NCBI GenBank assembly: GCA_025354965.1
Contig: JANXLW010000011.1
Location: 1-22,244, forward strand
From: Betaproteobacteria bacterium
GTDB lineage: Bacteria; Pseudomonadota; Gammaproteobacteria; Burkholderiales; Burkholderiaceae_C
Direction: 5' to 3'
DNA length: 22,244 nucleotides
The notes under the pieces are model-generated. The model saw only the letters and a program-made list of their open reading frames with translations. It searched no databases and was not told the DNA's origin. Positions 1-7,494 of this stretch are shown here, in pieces (positions within the stretch are counted from its first letter, which is position 1; each line of letters starts with the position of its first letter). Position numbers and translations under genes: made by a program.

Positions 1-1881
1 CCACAACTGGTGGTGCCGATCCTGAACGCCCGCTACGCGCTGAACGCCGCCAACTCGCGTTGGGGCAGTTTGTACGATGCCCTGTACGGCACGGATGCCA
101 TCAGTGAAGCGGATGGTTGCGAAAAAGGCAAGGGCTACAACCCCCAACGCGGCGCCAAAGTAATCGCATACGCGCGCCACGTGCTGGACCGTACTGCGCC
201 GCTACGCAAGGGTTCGCACGTCGATTCAATCGGCTACCTCATCAAGGACGGCAAGCTGGCGGTCAAGCTCGCAGGCGGCGGCAGCACCAGCCTGCAAAAC
301 CCGGCGCAACTGATCGGCTACCAGGGCGACACCAAGACGCCTTCAAGCGTGCTGCTGCAACACAACGGACTGCATCTGGACCTGCAGATCAACCGCAGCA
401 CAGCGATTGGCGCCAGCGACCCGGCCGGTGTCTGCGACCTCGTCATTGAAGCCGCTCTGTCCACCATTCTGGATCTGGAAGATTCGGTGGCGGTCGTGGA
501 TGCGGACGACAAAGTGCTGGCTTACAGCAACTGGCTGGGCATTTTGCAAGGCACGCTGACCGAAGAAGTCAGCAAGGCCGGACAGACTTTTACCCGTGGC
601 CTGAACGCCGACCGCGTCTATACGCCGCCGTCCGGCAAGGGCAAGAAAGTCACCTTGCACGGGCGCTCACTCATGTTCGTGCGCAACGTCGGTCACCTGA
701 TGACCAACCCGGCTATTTTGTACACCGACAAACAGGGCGTTACCCGCGAGATCCCGGAAGGCATTCTGGACGCCGTCGTCAGCACCACCATCGCCCTACA
801 CGATTTAAAGCGCGGCAAGAAAGACGGCATTCGCAACTCCCGCAAAGGCTCGGTCTACATCGTCAAGCCCAAGATGCACGGGCCCGCTGAAGTAGCCTTT
901 GCCAACGAGCTGTTTGGTCGCGTGGAAAAAATGCTGGGTCTGGTCGACAGCACGGTCAAACTGGGCATCATGGACGAAGAGCGCCGCACCAGCGTGAACC
1001 TGAAAGCCTGCATTGCAGCGGCCAGCAGCCGGGTTGCCTTCATCAACACCGGTTTCCTGGACCGCACCGGCGACGAGATGCACAGCGCGATGCACTCCGG
1101 CCCCATGATCCGCAAGGGTGACATGAAAACCAGCGCCTGGATTGCCGCCTACGAGCGCAACAACGTGCTGGTGGGCCTGTCCTGTGGTTTGCGTGGCAAG
1201 GCGCAAATTGGCAAGGGCATGTGGGCCATGCCGGACCTGATGAAAGCCATGCTGGAACAGAAAATTGCACACCCCCGAGCCGGTGCCAACACGGCCTGGG
1301 TGCCCAGCCCCACCGGTGCCACCCTGCACGCGCTGCACTACCACCAGGTGTTGGTGAAGGACGTACAAAAGGAGCTGGAAAAGATTAACGCCGCCAAGGA
1401 GCGCAACAGTTTGCTGGATGGCCTGCTGACCATTCCTGTGACGGCCACGCCCAACTGGAGCGCTGCCGAAAAGCAGCAGGAACTCGACAACAACGCGCAA
1501 GGCATTCTGGGCTACGTGGTGCGCTGGATTGACCAGGGCGTCGGCTGCTCGAAGGTACCCGACATCCACAACATTGCCCTGATGGAAGACCGCGCCACAC
1601 TGCGAATCAGCAGCCAGCACATGGCCAACTGGCTGCATCATGGGGTTGTCACCGAAGCCCAGGTCCGTGAAACCTTCGAGCGCATGGCGGCGGTGGTGGA
1701 TGGTCAGAATGCGGACGACCCGCTGTACCAGAACATGGCGGGGCACTTCGACACCTCCATGGCTTACAAGGCGGCGTGTGATCTGGTGTTCAAGGGCTTG
1801 GCACAACCCAGCGGCTACACCGAGCCGCTGCTGCACGCCTGGCGGCTGCAGGTGAAGGCGGCGGCGAAGTCTGCTGCCTGA
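1..1881 (+). CDS. glcB: Malate synthase G, 5'-truncated by window edge
   Basis: Condenses glyoxylate and acetyl-CoA to malate in the cytoplasm (glyoxylate bypass, glycolate use). The reading frame is open from base 1, so the true start lies outside; compared with the usual length of about 720 residues, roughly the first 100 are missing. Visible family signatures include NARYALNAANSRWGSLYDAL near the left edge, RNVGHLMT, the metal-site segments GIMDEERRTS and NTGFLDRTGDEMH, the AGANTAWVPSPT segment, GCSKVPDIHN, and MEDRATLRISSQH, which carries the aspartate expected to act as base. The C-terminus ends in the typical TEPLLHAWRL. It is an intact, ordinary G-type enzyme as far as visible. It converges on the minus-strand hydrolase gene with only 12 bases between the stops. 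The alternative, malate synthase A, is excluded by length and by these G-type motifs. Confidence 0.97.
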   Translation, partial: PQLVVPILNARYALNAANSRWGSLYDALYGTDAISEADGCEKGKGYNPQRGAKVIAYARHVLDRTAPLRKGSHVDSIGYLIKDGKLAVKLAGGGSTSLQNPAQLIGYQGDTKTPSSVLLQHNGLHLDLQINRSTAIGASDPAGVCDLVIEAALSTILDLEDSVAVVDADDKVLAYSNWLGILQGTLTEEVSKAGQTFTRGLNADRVYTPPSGKGKKVTLHGRSLMFVRNVGHLMTNPAILYTDKQGVTREIPEGILDAVVSTTIALHDLKRGKKDGIRNSRKGSVYIVKPKMHGPAEVAFANELFGRVEKMLGLVDSTVKLGIMDEERRTSVNLKACIAAASSRVAFINTGFLDRTGDEMHSAMHSGPMIRKGDMKTSAWIAAYERNNVLVGLSCGLRGKAQIGKGMWAMPDLMKAMLEQKIAHPRAGANTAWVPSPTGATLHALHYHQVLVKDVQKELEKINAAKERNSLLDGLLTIPVTATPNWSAAEKQQELDNNAQGILGYVVRWIDQGVGCSKVPDIHNIALMEDRATLRISSQHMANWLHHGVVTEAQVRETFERMAAVVDGQNADDPLYQNMAGHFDTSMAYKAACDLVFKGLAQPSGYTEPLLHAWRLQVKAAAKSAA

Positions 1882-1893
1882 CGCTGAGCGCTC

Positions 1894-2823
1894 TCACCCG
1901 GCGTTGCGAATCACCATGCCATCGCGTGACGCCGCGCCGGCGCGAACCAGGTCCGCAATCAGGTCATCGACCCACTGCGAGAAATCCAGTTCGGAAAAAT
2001 ACTGTTGGTGGATCATCAAAAAGTACGGCGTGCCTTGCGCCCAGTTAACGAAGGCACTGAGCTCCTGGCTCTGAACTTCCAGCAGCTTGAATTTCAGCAA
2101 AACCTTGACCGCGTGTTTGATGTGCTTTGCCGGGTTGGCCACGAAGCTGCGCAGGCGTTCGCGGGCATAGGCGATGGCTGGCGCGACATTCGCAAAAACG
2201 GGACCGTGACCCGGAATCACGATAGAAGGCGACAGCGCTTCTATCAGGTCGATGGTTTTTGCCACATCCTCAAACGCATCAAGTCCTTCCATCTCGGGGA
2301 AAACAACACCGAAGCCGCGCTCCCACAGGGCATCAGCCGAGACCAGCACGCGCGTGGCTGGCTCAAACAAAATCACCGAATGCGGATCGTGCCCGGGAGC
2401 GCCGTGGACTTGCCACAACTTGTCACCCAAGCGGATTTCGGTGCCCGGCATTAGCAGCGCATCAAACCGAAACTGCGGGCAACTTTGCCCGGTGGGTGAA
2501 TAGCTCAGTGCCTGCGGGTCCCAGGCGCTGACATGCCTTGCGAGGCCAGGTGGAATATGCGTCATCAGCGCCGGGTAGGCCATTTGCAATGCTGCATTGC
2601 CGCCGCAATGGTCGCTGTGCAAGTGGGTATTGACCAGCAGGTCGAGTGGTCGATCTGCCAGTGCTTGCCTGATCAACGCCAAAGTCTGCGATGCGTGCGT
2701 CACATAGCCGCTGTCGATCAGTGCACAAGACGTTTGACCCCGAATCAAAATATTGTTCGACGACAGCCAACCGCGCTCGAATACGGTGATATTTTGGGGA
2801 AGCAAGGTTGGATGCAGTGTCAT
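1894..2823 (-). CDS. MBL-fold metallo-hydrolase
   Basis: Predicted cytoplasmic hydrolase of the metallo-beta-lactamase superfamily; the substrate is unknown. Counting from an upstream TTG at 2850, the metal ligands are all present: NTHLHSDHCGG (H76, H78, D80, H81), GAPGHDPHS (H154), SADALW (D173) and IPGHGPVF (H215). This is the full binuclear zinc set, so it should be active. No signal peptide is seen. I chose the ATG at 2823, which starts MTLHPTLLPQ and gives 309 residues; the TTG at 2850 would add nine residues, and neither start has a good Shine-Dalgarno sequence. It lies 33 bases downstream of the glutamine-synthetase-like gene and probably shares its transcript. The overall pattern resembles glyoxalase II-like or thioesterase-like members, but the sequence does not fix the reaction. 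Confidence 0.88.
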   Translation of the reverse strand: MTLHPTLLPQNITVFERGWLSSNNILIRGQTSCALIDSGYVTHASQTLALIRQALADRPLDLLVNTHLHSDHCGGNAALQMAYPALMTHIPPGLARHVSAWDPQALSYSPTGQSCPQFRFDALLMPGTEIRLGDKLWQVHGAPGHDPHSVILFEPATRVLVSADALWERGFGVVFPEMEGLDAFEDVAKTIDLIEALSPSIVIPGHGPVFANVAPAIAYARERLRSFVANPAKHIKHAVKVLLKFKLLEVQSQELSAFVNWAQGTPYFLMIHQQYFSELDFSQWVDDLIADLVRAGAASRDGMVIRNAG

Positions 2824-2856
2824 TTGATGCAGGACAGCCAATGATTTCAATCGCGC

Positions 2857-4206
2857 TTAAACCTGCGGCAACAAAAAGCGCCGTTCCCAGGCGCTGATCT
2901 CGTGCAGATAGCTCTCATATTCCAGCGCCTTGACGGCGCAAAAGCCGGTCACAAAAGCATCGCCCAGCAGACGCCGGCTGGATTTGCTGCGCTCCATTTG
3001 TTCGTGCGCCGGCAAAAAGCTGCGCGCCAAGGCGTGCGCCTGGTCGTAGGCACTGGCGTTAACCAGAATCGGCTCTGTCGGTGTCAGAGCTTCGTCCATG
3101 CCGGCCAGACCGGCGGCCAATGAGGCGGCAATCGCCAGGTAGGAGTTGGCGTCGGCGCCGGCAATCCGGTTTTCAACCCGGCGCGCGGCTGGCACGCTGA
3201 CCGGAATGCGCAAGCCGGTGGTGCGGTAGTCATAACACCAGTGCAGGTTGACCTGTGCCTGACTGCCTTTGACAAAGCGGCGGTACGAGTTGACAAACGG
3301 CGCAAAGATCAGCATCAGGTCCGGCACATAGGTTTGCAGACCGGCAATGAAGTGCCGAAAGTTCGCACTCTCGGTGCCGTCGTCCAGGCTGAAAATATTG
3401 CGCCCGCTGGCGTCCAGCACGCTTTGGTGCAGGTGCATCGAGCTGCCCGGTGCACCGGCGATCGGCTTGGCCATGAAGACGGCATTAAGGCCGTGCCTGA
3501 TGGCAATCTCCTTGGCGGCGTACTTGAACAAAAAGGCCTGGTCCGCCACCGCCACCGCGTCGCCATGCGTGAGGTTGATCTCGTACTGGGTCAGCCCGAC
3601 CTCATGAATCCAGGTGTCGGCCTGCACACCCAAACCGTCCAACGCAGCGCGAAACTCGTCCCAGAACGGTGCCAGCTCATTCAACATGTTCAGGCTGAAG
3701 GCCGACTGGCCCGCTTCGGCGCGACCGTTGCGCGCGATGGGTGCCACCAACGCCTGATTCGGATCGGTGCTGGGGGCGGTCAGATAAAACTCGATCTCGG
3801 GCGCCACTACCGGTTTCAAACCTTGCGCCGTGTAGCGCGCCAGCACCATTTTCAGCAGCGAGCGCGCGGCAAACACGCAGGGCTCGCCGCTGAGCTCGAC
3901 ACAGTCGTGGATCGCAAACGCCCGCGGCGTGCTGGACCAGGGCGACATTTTGAGCGTGGCGTAGTCCGGTACCAGGCGCACGTCGGGGTCGGCATCCGGA
4001 AAAATGGGGTCGTAAGAGTAATCACCGGTCACGGCCTGCATCGGAATGGCCTGCGCGATGCGCAGCTCACCACCAGCGGCAAAGGTGTGCGCCGGCATCA
4101 ACTTGCCGCGCGGGTAGCCGGAAATATCGGCAAAAATGCACTCGACATCCCGCGCGCCGTGCTGCTGGAAGAAGGCCTCAAGTTCGCTCGCGTTTGAATG
4201 CTGCAT
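2857..4206 (-). CDS. Glutamine synthetase family protein (possible gamma-glutamylpolyamine synthetase)
   Basis: ATP-dependent ligase of the glutamine synthetase fold, joining glutamate to ammonia or an amine. The N-terminal beta-grasp part contains ISGYPRGKLMP. The catalytic part has APEIEFYL, the family ATP-binding signature KPIAGAPGSSMHLHQS, and the NSYRRFVKGSQAQVN and PAARRVENRIAGADANSYL segments with the substrate and phosphate-binding arginines. About 449 residues is normal for PuuA/GlnA-like paralogues of Proteobacteria. These often act in polyamine or amine catabolism, but specificity cannot be read here. The frame stays open to 4356. I prefer the ATG at 4206 (MQHSNASELEAFF) because family members begin near this point. 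An ATG at 4263 has a better ribosome site (GAGG, complement of 4269-4272) and would add 19 residues. The gene diverges from the small gene starting at 4391. Confidence 0.88.
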   Translation of the reverse strand: MQHSNASELEAFFQQHGARDVECIFADISGYPRGKLMPAHTFAAGGELRIAQAIPMQAVTGDYSYDPIFPDADPDVRLVPDYATLKMSPWSSTPRAFAIHDCVELSGEPCVFAARSLLKMVLARYTAQGLKPVVAPEIEFYLTAPSTDPNQALVAPIARNGRAEAGQSAFSLNMLNELAPFWDEFRAALDGLGVQADTWIHEVGLTQYEINLTHGDAVAVADQAFLFKYAAKEIAIRHGLNAVFMAKPIAGAPGSSMHLHQSVLDASGRNIFSLDDGTESANFRHFIAGLQTYVPDLMLIFAPFVNSYRRFVKGSQAQVNLHWCYDYRTTGLRIPVSVPAARRVENRIAGADANSYLAIAASLAAGLAGMDEALTPTEPILVNASAYDQAHALARSFLPAHEQMERSKSSRRLLGDAFVTGFCAVKALEYESYLHEISAWERRFLLPQV

Positions 4207-4263
4207 GGGATTGATTTTGTTGCAAAGAGCAACCATGCTAACTGAGTGCGCGCCGGTCACCAT

Positions 4264-4390
4264 CAGGACCTCAAAAATAGCGGCTTGTCGCTGGCAACTG
4301 CGGTCCGTCGCATGCCGATTGAATTGGATCGGCGACATTTTTAGACTTCCTTCCATGCCGCCATCCAGGACGGCTCACAAGGAGCAGAAA
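4264..4390. other. Divergent intergenic region
   Basis: This stretch lies between the divergent glutamine-synthetase-like gene and the small membrane protein gene and must hold both 5' regions. It contains the AAGGAG ribosome site for the plus-strand gene and, on the minus strand, a GAGG for the alternative start at 4263. No convincing -35/-10 pair or operator palindrome was seen. Confidence 0.4.
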
Positions 4391-4714
4391 ATGTGGAATT
4401 CCATGAACACCAAGGCACTTGCCGCCGCTGTGCTGATCACCGCCACCATCCAGGGCGCGCTACTCTGGCAGATAAACGACATGGCAACCGCCGGCGTGTT
4501 GGCACATTCAAAAACTGCTGTCAACAGTGCATTGGTCAGCGCGCCGCAATCGGCACCTGCAATTCGTTATGTAACGCTGGAGCCGGTGGTAATCGTAGGT
4601 AAATACAAGGACGCCTATGCCGATGAAAACGTTGTGGCGCAGGTCGGCAGCCAGCCAGCCTCGGCCAGGAACAGTCTCGGCCACGCCAGCAAAGTCGGTG
4701 GCAACATTTGGTAA
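4391..4714 (+). CDS. Small hypothetical protein with N-terminal membrane segment
   Basis: I do not recognise this 107-residue protein. The ATG at 4391 follows AAGGAG (4379-4384) at good spacing, which supports the start; a second ATG at 4403 is possible. Residues around 6-27 (MNTKALAAAVLITATIQGAL) form one hydrophobic segment, a signal anchor or uncleaved signal peptide. The rest is polar, with a VTLEPVVIVGKYKDAYADE segment and a flexible Ser/Gly-rich tail ending in NIW. There is no cysteine, so no lipobox or haem motif. It lies upstream of and in line with the iron permease, but a separate promoter and Fur-type operator stand between them, so co-regulation is uncertain. It diverges from the glutamine-synthetase-like gene. 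Confidence 0.65.
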   Translation: MWNSMNTKALAAAVLITATIQGALLWQINDMATAGVLAHSKTAVNSALVSAPQSAPAIRYVTLEPVVIVGKYKDAYADENVVAQVGSQPASARNSLGHASKVGGNIW

Positions 4715-4749
4715 AACAAGTGAAAAGTTGGTTTGAAATAGGTATTTGT

Positions 4750-4778
4750 TTGACGCGGCAAATGATAACGGTTATCAT
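4750..4778 (+). promoter_or_regulatory. Sigma70-type promoter of the FTR1 gene
   Basis: TTGACG (4750-4755) and TATCAT (4773-4778) are separated by 17 bases, close to the sigma70 consensus. Transcription would start near 4785, leaving a leader of only about 20 bases before the ATG at 4807, without an obvious Shine-Dalgarno sequence. The operator palindrome at 4759-4781 covers the spacer and the whole -10 element. Confidence 0.7.
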
Positions 4779-4781
4779 TTG
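4759..4781. promoter_or_regulatory. Perfect 23-bp palindrome, probable Fur box
   Basis: Eleven bases on each side of a central G are exact reverse complements. The core TGATAACGGTTATCA matches the 7-1-7 Fur motif (TGATAAT-N-ATTATCA) at all but the innermost base of each arm. It overlaps the promoter spacer and -10 element of the FTR1 gene, so iron-loaded Fur would block polymerase. Another Fur-family regulator such as Zur is possible, but the iron permease downstream favours Fur. Confidence 0.8.
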
Positions 4782-4806
4782 GCGCACACACAACACCTTA
4801 ATTTTT

Positions 4807-5601
4807 ATGTTTCAAACTCTGCTCATAACTTTCCGGGAAGGACTCGAAGCCTTTCTGATGATCGCCGTCGCCACCCTGTTCCTGCGCAAGACCGCCCGTG
4901 ATCGACTGGTCAGTGCGGTGCGGGCGGGTTTGCTTGTTTCCATTGCCGCGTCCATCGGATTGGGCATGTTGTTAGCCGATGTGGGCGCTTCCTCACCGGC
5001 ATCGGAGGGCGTGCTGGCGCTGCTGGCTGCGGCGGCCGTCATTTGGTGCGTGGCGCACATGCTGAAGATGGGCAAGCAGATGGGCGACGAGATATCAAGC
5101 GGCATTGGAAAGGCATTGATACTGGATGGCGCCAACGCCTGGTGGACGGTATTTGCGTTTACTCTTTTTATGGTGGGCCGCGAAGGGATCGAGGCAGCGG
5201 CGATGCTGTCTTCTTTGGCCGGCAACTCGCAGATGCGTCAGCTACTGGCAGGCGGGCTGGTCGGTCTGGCATTGGCCGGCGCAGTGGCCCTGCTCTGGGT
5301 CAAATTTGGTCGGCGTGTCAACCTGTCACGCTTCTTCAACGTGACCGCAGTCTTCATGCTGGTATTCGTTGTGATGCTGCTTTTCAAGGCCGTTTACGAA
5401 TTCACAGAAGTCAACCTGCTGCCGGGTATCGACAACGCCTATTGGCACGACTTCACGCAAGACTATGTGGAAGGCATCTACGCGCAAATTGCCTCGGTGA
5501 TGCTGGTGCTGGGACCCACCTTGTGGCTGATCGCCGCCCACTGGGCGGACCGCCGACGAGGTCCATCAGCGCTGGTCGGATCGACCGGATCGGTCGGCTA
5601 G
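4807..5601 (+). CDS. FTR1 family iron permease
   Basis: Inner-membrane high-affinity iron permease of the FTR1/EfeU family, 264 residues, with about seven hydrophobic segments. Both diagnostic REXXE motifs are present: REGLE at residues 10-14 in the first helix and REGIE at 125-129. These glutamates are known in the family to bind iron during transport, so the protein should work. The ATG at 4807 is chosen because MFQTLLITFREGLEAF is the typical beginning; an in-frame ATG at 4708 would run through the operator and promoter. Expression is probably iron-repressed through the palindrome at 4759-4781. No EfeO or EfeB partner lies beside it. It converges with the SCO gene with six bases between the stops. 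Known FTR1 systems often pair with a multicopper ferroxidase, so the oxidases further along are notable, though this is not proof of partnership. Confidence 0.93.
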   Translation: MFQTLLITFREGLEAFLMIAVATLFLRKTARDRLVSAVRAGLLVSIAASIGLGMLLADVGASSPASEGVLALLAAAAVIWCVAHMLKMGKQMGDEISSGIGKALILDGANAWWTVFAFTLFMVGREGIEAAAMLSSLAGNSQMRQLLAGGLVGLALAGAVALLWVKFGRRVNLSRFFNVTAVFMLVFVVMLLFKAVYEFTEVNLLPGIDNAYWHDFTQDYVEGIYAQIASVMLVLGPTLWLIAAHWADRRRGPSALVGSTGSVG

Positions 5602-5607
5602 GGCCGA

Positions 5608-6249
5608 TCAACCGCGGCTTTGCTCGCGGTATTCCTTCACCACCTGCTCGGCGCTGGGGAAGCCTTCGAACTTGACCCACGATTTCTTGTTGCCGCCGCT
5701 GACGAACAGCAGCGCTTCATGGTTCATCTTGTCGCCGCGGTAAACACCAAACTCTTTTTGTACTGCCACGCTGTTGTTGATGCTACCGGTGTAGTGTTGC
5801 CACTGCGGCTTGGCGCCAAACTTTTTGCTGTACGCCAGCAGCCGCGCCGGTGTGTCGTACTCGGGGTCAATGGAGACCGAAACGATATGAACCTTGTCAA
5901 TGTCTTTGCCCAGCAAGTTCTGCGCCCGCGAAAGAATCTGGCTTGTCGCCGGACAGATGGTGGTGCAGGAGGTGTAGATAAAGGCCAGGATAACCGGCTT
6001 GCCATCTTCAAATTCTGATTTCAGACTGACGCGGGCACCATCCTGACGAACCAGTGATGTGTCGGCAAGCGTGACATCGACCATGCTGCGTTTGACTTCG
6101 GCGTTCATGTTGTGCACATGGTTGTGCTGCTCGTGCTCACTGGCAACAGCCGGTGCCGGGTGGACGTGCGCCTCATCCGCCGAGAGCACAGGGTTTGACA
6201 TGAGCAGCACGCTGGCGCCCAGGCCGCAAATTTTCAGGCGGAGATTCAT
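5608..6249 (-). CDS. SCO1/SenC family copper chaperone
   Basis: Periplasmic thioredoxin-fold protein of the SCO family, which delivers copper or handles thiols during assembly of copper enzymes. The 213 residues begin with a signal peptide (MNLRLKICGLGASVLLMSNP, cleavage near VLSA). The CxxxC copper site is CTTIC (C95, C99) and the third ligand is probably H177 in MNHEALLFV. Family segments VSIDPEYDTP and FIYTSCTTICP are clear. Before the domain lies an unusual histidine-rich stretch with six His between residues 28 and 46 (HVH, then HEQHNHVH), which may bind metal. The ATG follows the TAA of the upstream isomerase gene with no gap, so they are almost certainly translated from one message. 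As last gene of the multicopper oxidase cluster, it most simply supplies copper to the oxidase. Cytochrome oxidase assembly is the other usual role, but no such gene is nearby. Confidence 0.93.
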   Translation of the reverse strand: MNLRLKICGLGASVLLMSNPVLSADEAHVHPAPAVASEHEQHNHVHNMNAEVKRSMVDVTLADTSLVRQDGARVSLKSEFEDGKPVILAFIYTSCTTICPATSQILSRAQNLLGKDIDKVHIVSVSIDPEYDTPARLLAYSKKFGAKPQWQHYTGSINNSVAVQKEFGVYRGDKMNHEALLFVSGGNKKSWVKFEGFPSAEQVVKEYREQSRG

Positions 6250-6942
6250 TTACTTGACCTCGACCAGTTCGACTTCAAAGCGCAACACCTGGTTGGGGCC
6301 GATCACCCGGCCGGCGCCGCGTTCAGCGTAAGCCAGCTTGGGTGGCACCACCAGTTCCCACTTGGATCCGGCCGGCATCAGTTTGAGCGCTTCACGCCAG
6401 CCCGGAATAACGCCGTTCAACTTGAAGCTGGCGGGCTGACCCGCAGCCGAAGCGTCAAACTCGGTACCGTCGGCCAGCATGCCGCGGTAGTTGGCCAGCA
6501 CGGTTGCTTCATCGCCTGGTTTTGCGCCGGTGCCGGCCTTCAAGACCCGGTATTGCAGTCCGCTGGGCAGGGATACGACGCCCGGTTTGGCTGCATTGGC
6601 CTTGAGGAACTCGTCGCTCTTTTTCTGGTTGGTCTCACCCTCTGCCTTGCGGGCGGCAATCATCTTGGTGCGCACCTCGGTTTCCAGCTCGCCTACCAGG
6701 CGTCTAACCTCGGCGTCCGACAACAGGAGTTTGCTACCCGCGGTCGCGTCTCTCATGCCGTGGATGAGTTGCTCCAGATCGAACGGCACGCCCTGATTTT
6801 TAAAGTTTCGCACCATGTCCACACCCACTGCGTAGCCGGTGGCTTCAAGTGGTGTTTTGAAAGGCGCAGGTGCGTTTTGAGCACCGGCTGTGCCAGCCAG
6901 CATGGCGATGGTCGTGTACAGGGCAAGAGGTTTAAGTTTCAC
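6250..6942 (-). CDS. FKBP-type peptidyl-prolyl isomerase (FkpA/Mip-like)
   Basis: Periplasmic prolyl cis-trans isomerase and chaperone, 230 residues. Order: signal peptide (1-21, ending AGA), an FKBP-N helical dimerisation region (about 30-110, with GYAVGVDMVRNF and a long charged helix), then the FKBP catalytic domain (about 125-230). Pocket residues match FKBP: Y152, F162-D163, the IPGW stretch 179-182, Y205. It is therefore expected to be active. Its stop touches the start of the SCO gene. It is one of three FKBP genes in this cluster, and the Leptothrix discophora mof cluster also has one (mofB). The likely clients are the giant Pro-rich secreted oxidases, by inference. Confidence 0.93.
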   Translation of the reverse strand: MKLKPLALYTTIAMLAGTAGAQNAPAPFKTPLEATGYAVGVDMVRNFKNQGVPFDLEQLIHGMRDATAGSKLLLSDAEVRRLVGELETEVRTKMIAARKAEGETNQKKSDEFLKANAAKPGVVSLPSGLQYRVLKAGTGAKPGDEATVLANYRGMLADGTEFDASAAGQPASFKLNGVIPGWREALKLMPAGSKWELVVPPKLAYAERGAGRVIGPNQVLRFEVELVEVK

Positions 6943-6987
6943 GGGGTTTCCAGTTGGGGTTTGAAATAAATACAGGCCAAAGACTTT

Positions 6988-7428
6988 TTACTTTGCAGCC
7001 GAAGCGCCGCCCTCAGGTGCCGGTGCGGTGTTACCCAGCACGGTAGCCCGATAGGTTGCCAAGTCCATCATCTTGTAGCGCCGCGACGCATTGGTCGTGC
7101 CTGGCGTGGCAACCTCAGGGGCTTGCAGCACCTTGTCGCGGTATTGCTCGCGCGGGTCCTTGGGCGCGTCGGCGGCAACCGCATCGGTGCCGGGCGCAGC
7201 GGTGGCGGTGCTATCGGCGTTGGCAGCAGCAGGCGCAGTTGCCACCGGCTCCTGACTTTCATCGGCAGAGATATTGCTCAGCTCGATGCTTCCGCTGGCG
7301 CTTTCACTGCTGTAAACCTGGCCCGGCGCGGCTGGCACGGCTGGCGCAGCCGGTCCAGCTGCCAGCACCGCACCACCCAGACTCAGTCCAAACACCACCA
7401 CGAAAGCTTTCAACATTTGAATTTTCAC
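6988..7428 (-). CDS. Exported Ala/Pro-rich hypothetical protein
   Basis: I do not recognise a family for this 146-residue protein. I chose the GTG at 7428 because GGAG (complement of 7437-7440) precedes it at eight bases and because it gives a normal signal peptide, KIQMLKAFVVVFGLSLGGAVLA; an ATG at 7416 is the alternative. The mature part has a low-complexity Ala/Pro/Thr middle and a more ordered, charged C-terminal segment (PREQYRDKVLQAPEV, then RRYKMMDLATYRATVLG). No cysteines or metal motifs are seen. It stands between the cytochrome fusion and the third FKBP gene, all on one strand with short gaps, so it probably belongs to the same operon as a periplasmic accessory part. Confidence 0.7.
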   Translation of the reverse strand: MKIQMLKAFVVVFGLSLGGAVLAAGPAAPAVPAAPGQVYSSESASGSIELSNISADESQEPVATAPAAANADSTATAAPGTDAVAADAPKDPREQYRDKVLQAPEVATPGTTNASRRYKMMDLATYRATVLGNTAPAPEGGASAAK

Positions 7429-7436
7429 GACGTGTA

Positions 7437-7440
7437 CTCC
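7437..7440 (-). promoter_or_regulatory. Ribosome binding site deciding a GTG start
   Basis: GGAG on the minus strand, eight bases before the GTG at 7428. It favours this start over the upstream in-frame ATG at 7464 and the later ATG at 7416. Confidence 0.5.
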
Positions 7441-7494
7441 ACAAAAATGTGGTTCCATCTCCAATCGCAGTTAAAAATTCGGTTTGCCGTGTGA

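Noticed and set aside
3241..4197. Plus-strand open frame of about 318 codons opposite the glutamine-synthetase-like gene
   Set aside because: The minus strand encodes unmistakable family motifs over the same bases; the plus-strand product looks like no known family.
4708..4806. N-terminal extension of the iron permease to 4708
   Set aside because: It would translate through the promoter and Fur-type operator, and family members begin just before the first REGLE motif.
5588..5609. GATCGG/CCGATC inverted repeat between the FTR1 and SCO genes as a bidirectional terminator
   Set aside because: The stem is only six base pairs with a ten-base loop and no U run on either strand.
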